DNA from: Hyparrhenia diplandra
Lineage: Eukaryota; Streptophyta; Magnoliopsida; Poales; Poaceae
Length of the DNA: 64,000 nucleotides
Direction: 5' to 3'
Assembly (NCBI GenBank): GCA_015847255.1
Contig: JADLZK010012213.1
Coordinates: forward strand, 62,001 to 126,000
The translations under genes and the position numbers were made by a program. The stretch's first letter is position 1. Every line of letters starts with the position of its first letter. Under the pieces are notes generated by a model. The model did not search any database and had not been told where the DNA came from. It saw nothing but the letters and a program-made list of their open reading frames with translations. Positions 22,879-34,398 of this stretch are shown one piece after another.

Positions 22879-24708
22879 GACTCTCTACGCCATGGGAGTA
22901 AGTGCTCTAAACTCGCCGAGAGGTAACTTCGGTATTTATCTCAAGCATATTTAATTTTCTGCAAAGCATATTTCAATTAGCATATTTCCTTTAGCATAAT
23001 TACTCTTTCTAAATCTGCATTTAAGAAAATCATAAAAATATGTTTGCTGCATTTGCATCAGTATCCTAAAGCCCCATGCAAGCACTCCTTGCTGTGGTGA
23101 CATAAAAATAAATACAAAAATATTGCACTCATATGTTTTTGCATTAGCATCCCTATTGCATAGAAAATTCTCAAAAATATGTGGGCACATGAAGGTCCAC
23201 ACCTTTTATATAAAAAATACAAAAAGAAGTGAGCACATGAGGACTCACATTAAACATCCTAGAATTTGTTCCTTGGGTATGTGCGAAATTAATATTAACA
23301 GGGAGAACATTAAAGGAGACCCCGAAAGAGGAGCAAGCTTCAAGGATGAACAAAGGACTACTTCAAGATCAAGCTTGGGGAGAGCACCCCGTTTACCACT
23401 ATAAGTATTATTATCTTATGTCTTAAATATTAGCTAGATATATATTTGCTTAGAATAATGAGTCTAAAATAAAAAGTCTTAGTGTTAAGAGTCAAATAAA
23501 TACTAGATCTTTGCTAGGTTGTTTTCTTCCTTTTAGATATGATCTTGATAATATATGCTAAGGAAATGATGAATAGTTGCTCGCCTTAATTCCTCTTAAA
23601 AGTACTTACACTTTGGACTTAGATTCTCCCAAAAGCTTTAAATGCTTAATTTTGCTCTAAACCCAACACTGTGGGAAGCACATGCTTAATCGAAGTCTTA
23701 GCAATAAAGGATAAAGGTACATGAAAAGTTGAGCTCTTTGTTTATTATATTCATAGAGATACCTGATTCCTGGTTTTTATCTTTGAAAATTATAAAATAT
23801 TACATGATGAGTTCCTTAGCTATGACCCTTAAGAGTTTTCGCATCAAGATCATCCCACTCCATTAAATACGCTGCTTCTAACCCGGAAGTACGCCTCCCC
23901 ATATTCAATAAAGCCACTAGCCATAATTATAAAAAATAAACTCTTGCAATCTTTGGATATATCTCTCTCGGTGTTTTTTATGCCAAATAGAGGCTGGGCT
24001 ATATTCGAAAAAAAAAAAGAAAAAAAGAAAAATAAATATTTAGAGAGAAAAAAGTGAGACAAGAGAGGGAGAGTAATGGACAAAAAAGTCATACTAGGCG
24101 AGAAAGGGCCTACCTCCCTAAATATATTTAGAGATGAATAATGGACACGTGTCCAGGGTGAGTAGGGCCCACATCTCTAAGGAGAGAGAAAAATGGACAC
24201 AAGTCCAGGGGCAAAGCCCACCTCTCCAAGAATGGACAGCCAGGGCCTTAGCAATTTTTAGAAAAGAGATATAATCCAAGATGCTAGAAAAGAAAAAATA
24301 CTAAAAGGCTAAAGGCTATCTACTACCTTTCATCCTCATCTACTTCACCACTATCATCCCACTATGTATGTTCCCCTACATGTGTAACTCCACTACATAC
24401 CATCTACTTAAGAGGGTCATACATAGGAATCTCTCGAGTTTCTTTTGAAAAATATTGCAAAACCCGGGATGATAGTTGATCGAAGAACTTGAGACATGGT
24501 ACTTAACTTGATTGTTTTATCTTGCTTATGATTCATGAAAAGGCTACGCCCCATGGTAAACAGGTATGAGAGAGCAATGCGGTTAAGAGGAGAATTTATT
24601 TTCGATAAACACAGTACTTCGAGGTATGAAAGTGTAGTAGCAACTCCTCGATCCTACTATAGCATATAACTTTGCTAAGGGACTAGCAAAGGGTAAGCTT
24701 GGGGAGTT
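22879..24708. other. Non-coding 3' interior of the nested gypsy element
   Basis: AT-rich with no recognisable open frame. At 24096-24230 two imperfect copies of a 'aatggacac.gtccagg'-type block with following gggc.cacctct occur, one containing the palindrome GGACACGTGTCC. The last bases AAGCTTGGGGAGT before 24709 are the polypurine tract that would prime plus-strand synthesis. Confidence 0.75.
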
Positions 24709-26462
24709 TGTTGACACTTGTTATCATATAAATTTATTAATCAAATAAACATGAGAAAGGGGTATAAATTATAATAACAACCTAGAATAGGGGGTCACTA
24801 ACATATTTCCATCAGTTTTGGTAAAGTTGTGAATTGCAGGGACTAAACAGGGAAAACACCGCAATTCGTGGAGCGACGACTACGCAATGTAACGCAATCC
24901 AACTCCGAGAGAAGACCCTAGAAGGCACCGGACTAATCCCGACGTGAACGAGACTTAGCAACCAAGAAACCATCATCTAGAAGACTCCAGAAGACACGAC
25001 GGATTACGGGCACCAGGGTGGGCCAGCCCCTGGGCCGATCGGCCCAATAATGGGGCCGATCGGCCTCCCCCCTCCGCCAAGTCAGCCCTGCCTCCAGAAG
25101 CTTCCTCAACCGACTCTAAGACGCAATCTAATCCACCCGTTTAATGTCGGTTTGATCCGAGGGCGTCGGTGGGATCACGAGATGTATCTAGGTCAAACCC
25201 TGGCACCTCCTCCGGACTATATAAGCAGACCCCTAGACCCCCCTTTCAGATAATCTAGTTCATAATCAAGTTCATCAACAGCGCTTCAAGATCCAAGTCA
25301 TCAATCCCACGCTCTAGAAACACCGCTTTAGGAAGAGTAGCAATCAAGATTAGATCTAGTAGGAAGGGAGAAATCCGCTCCTGATCGTCGGAGGCCGGCT
25401 CAAGATCAGGCCTCGTTCTTGTAAGTTCTTCATTGTAAGTAGTCTTCAAGTTCCAGACACGTTCTTAATATGAATATCTTGATCATGTTTATATTCGAGA
25501 TTATTTGTTCTAGTATTTACTTTGATTACATGTTTAGCATAGTTGAATTACTTTTATGTTCATGCATGGATTCGTATAGCGCTCATCCATCAATATTATG
25601 GGTGAGTGGTAGAGACGATGTAATCGTGGTGATTAGATCTTATTTACTGCGTTTGCACCCTATGTGCCGGGTCGTGTGGTAGATCGTGGTGGTGACAAGC
25701 ACCATTGAGTCCTTTGCAATCCATCCCCCGTATGTAGGCCTGGCGGATGATATTATTCGGGTTGTTCTAAGTTTCGGCCTTAGTCTTCACGGATTCTCGT
25801 CCTCATGTGTGGATTTAATTAGTCTTTCTTCGATGATTGTTAGATGTATTGCACTAATCGGGTAGATCCTAACTTATAGTTTAGAGTTACATATTGGGTT
25901 TCTAATGCTAGCTAGCCTATGAATTGCTATCGTCCCACTGTTTGACACTTTCCAAGATGCACACCTGGATATGACTTGGTTGAATCTATTTATTAGAACT
26001 TTTATCATTATCTTTATTGTGAACTTTGATCCTGTTTAAGTAATTGATAAACTTAAATACTTAAGCTTTGCATACGAGAGATGATTAATGTTTAGATACA
26101 CACATGCATAGTTAATTCATGATAGTAGACTTCTTTCCCTGTGGTAGAATATAAATTCAAGACCTGGTTCTTACTCCTGGTTAAAATGCTACAATGGTAT
26201 ATTCATATCGTAAACTGCGGATACCGATTATAATTGCTTATTTACTTATTGAGAAGTTTATCAAGTCATAGTACGAATATGTTATTCTTTGCATATTAGT
26301 AGTTTAACTATAGGGATGACAACCTTTTCAGATATGCTATGAACTGCAATGAATAATTTTCTTTTAGTTTTATCTGAAGCAACATCTGATATTCATTTTT
26401 GACGCCATTGCTAGTGATAGGTTTATATCTGTTTCTAGTTAGTGACATTAGAAATACCAACA
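24709..26462 (+). repeat. 3' LTR of the nested gypsy element (1754 bp)
   Basis: It pairs with 18177-19940. Differences are a mix of C/T and G/A transitions and short indels concentrated at CCAG, CTGG and CGG motifs (for example ctccagaag versus ctcgaag, and aaccctggc versus aacccggc). A TATA box lies at 25218-25224. It ends ATACCAACA at 26462, followed by mariner sequence. Confidence 0.93.
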
Positions 26463-27191
26463 ATGTTGATCCATATTTGTGATGATGAGGTGATGCTTTT
26501 GGGTTGATCAGTTTGTCATGTGCATATATGTGATGATGAACTAAATGTTGCTTTTACGTGCTAGAACAATGCTGGCTTTTGGGGGCCAATTATGCTAGTC
26601 ATCTTAATGTTCACTTTAGTTTGTGGAATGTCTATCCTTGTAATTATGATGGGTTTGTATGATGCGAACTATGCTACTAAATGACTCCTAAGTACCTTAA
26701 TCTTGGCTTTAGTGTGTGTTCACAAGTCAGTATGGATATTGTTATTTTCGATGTGCAAGTTTGCCATGGCAGCTTTGTGCGTGAAGATGTTGTTCAAATA
26801 CTTGTGAACATGTGTGCTCCCTTCGTTATTTATTGGAATTGAAAATGTAGATCGAGAGGCTGTGATGTGAAATGTAAAGTGGGAGGCCAGGAACACATGG
26901 TTGGGCTATGATGCTTAGGAGCTTCAGGGAGCATGCCTAGTCTCTCATATACAATTGACTTTCCGATCCTTCACAACAGCATACAAGAACTTATTTGGTA
27001 GTAGTCTGCTCTCATATTATAGGAGCAGTACTATATTTATATATACATCCAAGTGTACAAGTTCAATAGTGCAACAACACTAGTGCCTGAAATTTTTACA
27101 ACGCAAAAGCATCATAACCGATGTTTACATGAACATAACCATTAATTGTGCAACAACTCAAAAGCCCTTTGAACTACCTGACTATCACAAG
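26463..27191. other. Mariner interior between the nested LTR element and the transposase stop
   Basis: Non-coding and T-rich on the plus strand. It continues the mariner sequence broken at 18176. It resembles a 3' UTR or intron and has no open frame with homology. It contains the transposase 3' untranslated region on the minus strand. Confidence 0.5.
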
Positions 27192-28629
27192 TTAGAGCTT
27201 GGGGAGCATGCCTAGTCTCTCTAGCCTTTCTTTGTTCATGTGAGGGATCCTGTACCTATTGCCTCCACCATCTTTCATAACTTCCATCATGCATCCTTGT
27301 AGTGTGAGGAATACCCTATTCAAAACAACGGGGTTGTAGTTTTTCATATTCCGTGATCACATTCTGGATAAGTTCATTGATGTTTCTAGATGTCGTTCTA
27401 TCCGTTATTGATTGAAGAGAACCAAAAAAACCAAGGTCAAGGCAGTTCATATCAGGTGAATTAGGAGGCTGGTTAGTAAGGCATATATCTAGGCCTGTTT
27501 GGGCTCTTGCTAGCTTGAAATCTGCATCATCTTGTCGTACATGAGAAGGAGCATTGTCCTGTCGAATCCATATTGTTTCATGCCTTGATTCTCTAGGCCA
27601 ACAAGCTTGTATAGCTGGTATTAGTTTTGTGATCATATAAGATCTGATAGTTTGTCTATCAACCTTCATGGTCTTTGTGATAGGTGTGCCCCTCGGTCTG
27701 TTCTCACTTCTCCTTTGTGCTGGTTCTTGTAATTATAAAGATTGTTTAGCTAAATAACTTAAAATGAATAGCAAGAAGAATGTAGGGAATGACTAGTACC
27801 TCACCGACAAAAGGCCATAAGCCTACAAGCCCATTAAAATAGCATCTCCCTTCAAACATCAAACCTAGGCCTTTCACAGGCAGAGTAAAAACATGACTTT
27901 GTGAATGGCATTCTTGTTTTACCTTTGTCCTATGTGGGTCTTCTTCATCTGGAGTCAAGTACATGGTCTTAATCTTCTGTGTACCATTGAACCACTTCTC
28001 ATCTGAGTGAATAATATTTTTCATATGCTCGAACCTTGGATTGTTTGGCAGAGTGCTTGCATCTAGCTTAGAGAGAACCCTTTGCGACCTTGCTTTTTTG
28101 TTTTCTTCCTTCAAATAAGGCTGAATGCATTGGAATGTCGTCGTAGCATGCCTTCTTTGAACAACCTATGTAGAGAGCTTTTATTGATTTGAAGAGCATA
28201 TGCTAATGACCTTATGGTTGCCCATACTTTTTAAGGGAATATGAGCAACCCTACCGAGGTCCACTTGAATTTTTTTACGACCACAATTCTTAGGTTTCAA
28301 AGAACTGACATCAACTGGTATGCCTTGTGCCACACAATTTTTGCTCTCGCCATATTCGTTGTACTGTATGCAACTAGACATTGTGCTTTGTAGCAATGAG
28401 TGTTGTGCTGTTTCGATTTGTAATATGCCATTAGTGCTTAACTAAAGCAAATCATGATATATGTCTTGCCTTTGTCTCTGTGTCAAATACTTGATCACAT
28501 TTGTTGCTTCTTCTTGTATGGGATGCAGATAGTCTTCGTCATCTGAGTCGGACAACTCCTCTTCATCAAATTGTATGTTAACAGAATCTACGTACATGCC
28601 AAAGTGGGTATGCGACATCGTCCAAGGTA

Positions 28630-29015
28630 TCTTGTTCTTCAAATGGTCCATTTAAATCAAATGAATGGCTGCCACTGTCACCTGATACAGAAACAAGCTT
28701 ATCATTATAAGACATGGACAATTATTGTTGCAAACATGACTTGAACATGAGAGAAAAAATCACCTGCATGCAGATTTTGTTGTTGTTCTTCTTCTGTGGA
28801 TCATCTAAATCAAATGGATGGGTAACATTGTCACCTGATTCAGAAGGAAGCTTATGATTACAAAATTGCATTTAGGAGATAGAGTGAATTTAGAGAGAAC
28901 TGCTTCACAAAATATTATAAACCTTTTGACATGGATAATTATTGTTACAAACATGACTTGAACATGAGGGACATAATCACTTGCATGCAGATTTTGTTCT
29001 TCCTTTGGATCATTT
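28630..29015 (-). repeat. Tandem duplication inside the transposase gene
   Basis: Two collinear units of about 160-215 bases, roughly 28630-28780 and 28795-29015. Each contains caaatgaatgg-like exon sequence, gtcacctgat.cagaa..aagctta, an 'acatggacaattattgttgcaaacatgacttgaacatgag'-type block and a 'cacctgcatgcagattttgtt'-type block. They look like a duplicated small exon with its intron. Confidence 0.75.
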
Positions 29016-29321
29016 AAAGCAAAAGAGGTGGTACTAACTAATGTTCCTTGCAGTTTTATGAGACAGAGACTACAACAGTGTACACTAACTTTACAACAGA
29101 GAGAGGTTTCAAAGGATCTGTGGGCAAAAGATGTGACAGGTATACACACTAAAAACTCCCTGATGTTCCTAGTGATTATAGCAGAGAAAAACTAAAGCCT
29201 CATGTGCTAATTTAAGAGGGAGAGAGGTATGAGTTTTGGTGAGAAAATAGTTGAAATAATGACTACGTTGCCTGATGCTGCTTGTGTTTTAGGAGGGAGA
29301 AATAAACTAGCATTCTAATTT

Positions 29322-29345
29322 TAGAGAGAGAGAGAGAGAGAGAGA
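29322..29345. repeat. (AG)n microsatellite
   Basis: A run of about eleven AG/GA units within an intron of the transposase gene. Confidence 0.9.
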
Positions 29346-29950
29346 ACTAGTACACTCAGTTTTGGATACAAATGTGCTTACCTTGATGAATTTCTGCTTG
29401 TTCATCATTCTGATCCTCACCATGTTGATCCTCATCATGTGCAGGACTGTTGTTCAGATCAGGCACCTCCTCTTCTCCCTCCTCTGGGAGTGTGTTCAAG
29501 TCTAAAGGCATGGAAGATGGATGAGAGCTGAATGGGGGAAATGAAGGGAGGAGAGAGATGGATGAGTGCTGAATGGGTAAAATGAATGGACGAGAGGGCC
29601 ACCAGTATTTTACTTGGACCAGAAATGGCGCTGGAGCAATGCTTTGAATTTTCATTTTGCTTTGGCCGTGTAAACTTGGCGCTAACTGTGCTAGAGCGCA
29701 ATTGTTTGAACTTTTAGTCTGCTTTGGCCATGTAAAATTGGCGGTATAGTGTTTCCCGCGAGTGAAATATTTCCTCTTTCTTTTGTTTAAGGCTAAAGTA
29801 CTGTACTGCATGTTTTCCACGTGAACCGAGCACTACATTGTTTATTGTAACAAAATGAAGCATTGATGGCATGTCACAGTCCAGGAATGATTGATATTAG
29901 GGGCTGCAGGGTCTTTTGCACTCACCTTGATAAGACTGCTCCACTCCCCC

Positions 29951-29979
29951 AACGACAAGAAAAAATGGGACGGAGGGAG
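29951..29979. repeat. Right terminal inverted repeat of the mariner element
   Basis: On the plus strand it reads ACGACAAGAAAAAATGGGAC and ends GGGAG immediately before TA (29980-29981). It is the complement of the left terminus at 16748. Confidence 0.9.
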
Positions 29980-30070
29980 TATAGTCAATTTTGATATCAA
30001 GTTATGCTCTTTAGGGATTATGAGACAAATCTGTGCTTATATATGTATGATTTACTACTAGCAGGTTGAT
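29980..30070 (+). repeat. Right half of the interrupted orphan NLR leader
   Basis: The phrases tatagtcaattttgatatcaa, ttaggga.tatgagacaaatc, tgtgcttatatatgtatgat and tttactactagcaggttgataggctt match the leader before NLR2, where the corresponding sequence ends ...agcaggttgctaggcttgagccATGG. Here it continues into unrelated sequence with no start codon context and no CC domain. Confidence 0.72.
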
Positions 30071-30170
30071 AGGCTTACATGAAAAAGAGCTTTCATTCGA
30101 CCACACAAAGGCATAGCGGGGCATCAAAAATATATGCTGATTAAACAAAGTGTTTCTACAGCCTGCCAAT

Positions 30171-31050
30171 CTGTCCGACGAGAGGACATCTACAATCATT
30201 AGCAATCAATTGTCTTACATGAAAACAAAAACACAGTGCTTATGTTCACCTTTTCCTTCTTTAGGTTTGGCATAAGTGTGTTTATTATCATCTCATATTT
30301 GTAACTGTAATTTTTCTCAGTTAGTACGGTATTTTCATGTGTCATCATGCATGAAGTGACCGTGTTAGTAATGTGTGCAGGGATCCAGGATCCTTATGGC
30401 AGAGCCACATGATGTTAGCTTTGCAGTGGCAAGTGGGAGTGAGATGTGCTTGGTAGAAGTACATCTCCAGCACGCAGTCCACCTACTCTGCTCAGTTGCC
30501 AAATGTTGGCATCCTGCCAAATCGTGGTTACCGGCGGCATCTCCTGCACTCTTGTAGTCTTGACCATGCATGTATATTTGTACACTCCATATGTTTTTTT
30601 TTTCAAGTCATGGACCTATATATATTTGCACATGCAATGGGTCTGAAGTCTTGGATCTTGTAATGAACCGAATGTGTGATGATGAAAGCAGCACGAACAT
30701 TGTGTGCTGACCCAGTTGATGATCATAAGATTAGGAATTCAAATCGTTATTGTTGATCAATTCTGCTCAGCCTTCTCTGCTTTCTCACCTGCACTGTGCC
30801 AGTATTATGGCCCGGAGCCCCGGACGCGCCTTCATTGTACAGCAGAAACAAAGCAGAGCAGAGCAGAGTCACACCCTCTGGTTGCTTTGTTTGTGGGCCT
30901 TGCACCAGAACAGAACATGATCTCCGTGTGGCATCATGCTCTGAGAAGTAAGCGAGCCTCAACCTGTATGAGATGCTCTGAGTAAGCGAGCCTCAACCTG
31001 TATGAGGAGCTTACCATCCTGATTGAGATATGTGCAGAACTTCCCATCAG
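30171..31050. repeat. Segment A, copy 2
   Basis: Collinear, diverged copy of 13068-14350 that lacks the Tourist MITE. Within it a short phrase (agtaagcgagcctcaacctg plus tatgag) is repeated in tandem at about 30948-31008. No coding region is supported. Confidence 0.72.
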
Positions 31051-32740
31051 CTGTCGAGCACAAGATGATCAATGATCTCTGCAGATTGCACAAGGCAAGG
31101 CATCCTCCTCTCCTCTCTCACAAGATGTGCAGGTGGTTCAAGGTGTCCCCGCAGTCGACAGAAGTTTGTGCATCGGGTAGACAAACTCTCCCGTCTGTCC
31201 AATGGATCAATCAATTTCTGGTGTACTACGTAGTTGGGAGGTGACATGGATGGATAGCCGGCACTGGAAGGATTAGACCGTGACTTTTACTGATTGCATT
31301 GTCTGCTGCAGTAGTGGGGACCAACAAGAATGATGACTGATGAAGACATCGACCAACTGACCAGACAGGCACTCTCTGGAATTATTGAGCCAACCACAAT
31401 GGACAAAGTCTCCAACAAATAGAAGGACCATCTAGCAGTTGATGGAAGCCGCTCCTTCATGGAACTATCTAACGAAATATCAAAATGTTTGCTTCAATAT
31501 ATAGGGGTACTTTGTTAACTAGGACATCAACCGTGCTTTGCACACTAAAAATGTGTTAATTAATTAGCATGCTCTTTTCGTTGAGTTCATTTTCTAACGC
31601 AGTATGTATAATTATAGATACTATGTCATTTCTTTTCAATTGTCATAAACCTATCAATTATTGATCCAGCTCTAATGAGCATCAGAGAGCGCTGTGCTTG
31701 CATTACTTGTAGTCCGCTTCTTTTGTCACTACTGTTCAACCCTATCTTCCATCTCATCATAAAGAATTAAAGACTACTTACACTCCATGGTTATGCTTGC
31801 TCGGAGTACACGCTGTCGTCCAAGACAGCCAGCTACCCCGGCACGAATTCAGCAATCAAAACGCGGCAAGCCGACGACTGACTCGCGCTCACGGGTCGTC
31901 GTCGTCGTCCTCTCGTCTGAGCTCTCCCTCTCTCCCCTCCTCCTCTGCCTCTGTCTGCAGTTCAGACCCCTCCCACACACACTTGAGACCAAATAAATTA
32001 CAATTGCCTAGCACTCCACAAACTTGCAAGTTAGAGCAGCTGCTTCAGCTTCACCTAGGAGCATCCCGTCAATCACTACTGTACCTGGTGGCGGCATACA
32101 GCGGAGATCAACGGAGAAGCAAGGTGCCTGCACATCTTCCTTCCTTCCATCTGCTCTGATCCCTCTATCTATCTACATCTCTTTACTCGATTAATGATGA
32201 TCCTCGAAAAAAAAAGATTAATGATGATGACCTTTATCCATCTTTATGTGTTCTAGAAACTATATTTAGCTTGCTTTGCTTTGCCGATGGATCTTTTCAC
32301 ATCTCCACTTTGGCTGCACAGTGGTAGTTCTAGTTCCTGCTCATACATCGATGAACGTGAAATATTGTGAGGACTTGTGTCAGTCAACACAAGTTATACA
32401 GGAATCCTGTAGCACTCGCAGCTCGAAATATGCTCCCACAGTCCCACTGGTAAAAACAATATAGCAGTAGGACATGTGCGAGCATGTGACCCCAGCACGC
32501 CAGCTAGCTTTGCGGTACTTCCGGGACTCGGTCTGAAAAGTTTTTGTTTTGTGAGTAGATTAATGTAAACTTAAGTGGGCATGCATGTGGTTCCAATTCT
32601 TTAATATCACGTACATCCATGAACGTGAAATATTGTAAGGACTTGTGTCAGTCAACTTGCTAATCTCTACTCCGTTTCCTATACATGGTGACTAGCTTGC
32701 TGCAATTTCATTCTGCTAAGAGCCCTGCGCGCGATAACAA
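31051..32740. other. Region upstream of NLR2, including a candidate non-coding first exon
   Basis: No protein-coding gene is supported. From about 31790 to 32121 the sequence turns GC- and CT-rich like a 5' UTR. It ends at a good splice donor (gagaagcaag|gtgcctgc, about 32121), so it could be a distant leader exon for NLR2. The segment at 32471-32615 is shared with the region upstream of NLR3 (52072-52215). A gaacgtgaaatattgt.aggac phrase occurs twice, at 32352 and 32622. Confidence 0.4.
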
Positions 32741-32744
32741 GTCG

Positions 32745-33310
32745 AGGTGAGCACTTCATTCCGCAAGCAAAGTTTTCTCCACATCCATGATCCATGGACA
32801 GCCAAGTAGGATTGTATAGTTAATTTTTATATCAAGTTATGTGCTCTTTAGCGATATATGATTGATGCAAATAAATCTGTGCCTAATTATATATGTATGA
32901 TTTACTACTAAGGAGATGAGCACTTCCCTTCCACGATGTTTTCTTCACCTCCATTCCATGGACAACAAATAGCATTATATAGTTAATTTTTATATCAACA
33001 TGTGCTCTACTAGGATTATGAGACAAATCTCTGCTTATACATGTATGATTTGCTACTAGCAGGTGAAGTCATCGCCTCACGCACTCTCTTCTCTGCACTT
33101 TGAATCACTGGCCTCACAGATTCTGTTTTCCGCACTTCCGTTCCACAAAGAGCCCTGCGATAAGAAGCTGAGGTGAGCACTTTCACTCCGCGATTCTTTC
33201 TCCACCTCCGTTGCGTTGTATGAAGTTATGCTATCTGCCTCCCTAGGTATATGATGATGCAAACCTGTGCTTATAAATGTATGATTTACTACAAGCAGGT
33301 TGCTAGGCTT
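32745..33310 (+). repeat. NLR leader present in three tandem copies before NLR2
   Basis: Units at about 32745-32912, 32913-33063 and 33165-33301. Each has gagg/gag-tgagcactt near its start, a ccac.tcc.t..catgga block, tatagttaatttttatatcaa (worn in the third unit), and tatgtatgatttactact..ag at its end. In the third unit a donor-like gctgag|gtgagc and an acceptor-like caagcag|gttgct lie just before the ATG, which suggests a short 5' UTR intron. The first two units are probably unequal-exchange copies. Confidence 0.7.
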
Positions 33311-34398
33311 GAGCCATGGCGGGCGTCCTGGATGCTTTAGCACCCTACGTGAAGAAGCTTATCGCGGACATGGCACAAGAAGAGGTGTCCATGCTGCTTG
33401 GTGTTTCCAGCGAGATCACCAAGCTGGAGGATAACATGGAAGGCATCAAAGCCTTCCTCGCTGATGCTGAGAGGAGGCGCATCACCGACACAAGCGTACA
33501 AAGATGGTCAACAAAGCTCAAGAATGCCATGTATGATGCCACTGACATCCTCGATCTGTGCCAGCTCGAGGCTGACAAGCGGAGGGAGTCCGGAGATGGT
33601 GGCACTGTGGAGCATAAGTCACCCGGCTGCTTCCAGCCACTACTCTTTTGCCTGCGGAATCCCGTGTTCGCACACAAGATAGGAAGCCGCATCAAGGAGC
33701 TCAACCAGCGGCTGGAAGGCATCCACAAGGAGGCAGGCAAGTACAAGTTCAATATTGGCCTCGGTTCCAATCCGGAGTCAAGGATGCAAATTGCTACAGA
33801 AAGGTATAGTCAAAAGATGACGTCTGAGTTCAACCAGTCATCCATTGTTGGCAAGAAGATCGAGGAGGATACAAGGAATCTTGGCCAATTACTTATCACC
33901 AATGACAACCATCAAGACATCAAGGTGTTGTCCATCGTAGGCATGGGTGGCATGGGAAAAACCACCCTTGCACAGAAGATCTTCAATGAGTCAACAATCC
34001 AAGAACACTTCAATATGAAGATATGGCTGAGCATCACCCAAATCTTCAACGAGATTGAGCTCCTTCAGAGAGCTATTGAGCATGCTGGGGGAGTCCATGG
34101 TGGGGTGCAAGACAAAACTCTCCTCACGAGGACACTAACCAACACCTTGTCCATGGGCAAGTTCCTCCTAGTCTTGGATGATATGTGGAGTAACGAAGCT
34201 TGGAGTCATGTTCTTTCTGTACCGATCAAGAATGCTAGCCAGAAACAACAGGGGAACTGGATCCTCATCACTACAAGATTAGAAGACCTTGCTCATCGAG
34301 TGGGAGCATCATTCTACCAACACCATGTCAGCCCACTCGATGAAGACGATGCTTGGTCCTTGCTGAACAAACAACTGCCACCGATACCAACTCAGCAG

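Larger units (their letters stand above)
18177..26462 (+). mobile_element. Non-autonomous Ty3/gypsy LTR retrotransposon, 8.3 kb, nested in the mariner element
   Basis: Two long LTRs begin TGTTGACACTTG and end ATACCAACA. A primer-binding site complementary to tRNA-Asp follows the 5' LTR, and a purine-rich tract precedes the 3' LTR. The 4.77 kb interior encodes a gypsy-type Gag with a zinc knuckle, then two retropepsin-like domains and a basic tail. No reverse transcriptase, RNase H or integrase signature is seen, and 22.9-24.7 kb is non-coding. Mobilisation would need enzymes from another element. The 5-base flanks are GTGAT on the left and ATGTT on the right, so no target duplication is recognisable. 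Confidence 0.9.
27192..29511 (-). pseudogene. Plant mariner-like transposase (DD39D), interrupted frames
   Basis: It cuts and pastes mariner and Stowaway DNA at TA sites in the nucleus. Reading on the minus strand: a likely start at 29511 (MPLDLNTLPEEGEEE, an acidic N-terminus), small exons, an N-terminal helix-turn-helix region with a LTQRQRQDIYHDLL segment (about 28443-28490), the first catalytic Asp in HSDEKWF (about 27989-28010), the second in IRQDNAPSHV (about 27557), and the third in NSPDMNCLDLGFF (about 27435), about 39-40 residues after the second. The C-terminus (IPHMNKERLERLG type) ends at 27192 but lies in another frame than the core, with the shift at a CCCC run near 27325. A region of small exons and introns is tandemly duplicated. 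It is probably inactive, or damaged by consensus errors. Confidence 0.85.
16748..29979 (-). mobile_element. Mariner-like (Osmar-type) transposon, 13.2 kb including a nested LTR element
   Basis: The left end CTCCCTCCGTCCCGTTTTTC...TTGTCG and right end (as complement) CTCCCTCCGTCCCATTTTTT...TTGTCG match over about 28 bases. They are flanked by TA at 16746-16747 and 29980-29981. A plant DD39D transposase is encoded on the minus strand close to the right end. Removing the nested LTR retrotransposon (18177-26462) leaves about 4.95 kb, the usual size of autonomous grass mariner elements. Between the transposase gene and the left end lie a non-coding stretch (26463-27191) and a GC-rich gene-like block (16840-18170). 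Confidence 0.9.

Noticed and set aside
18172..26467. 5-base target duplication for the nested gypsy element
   Set aside because: The left flank GTGAT and right flank ATGTT do not match, so none is claimed.
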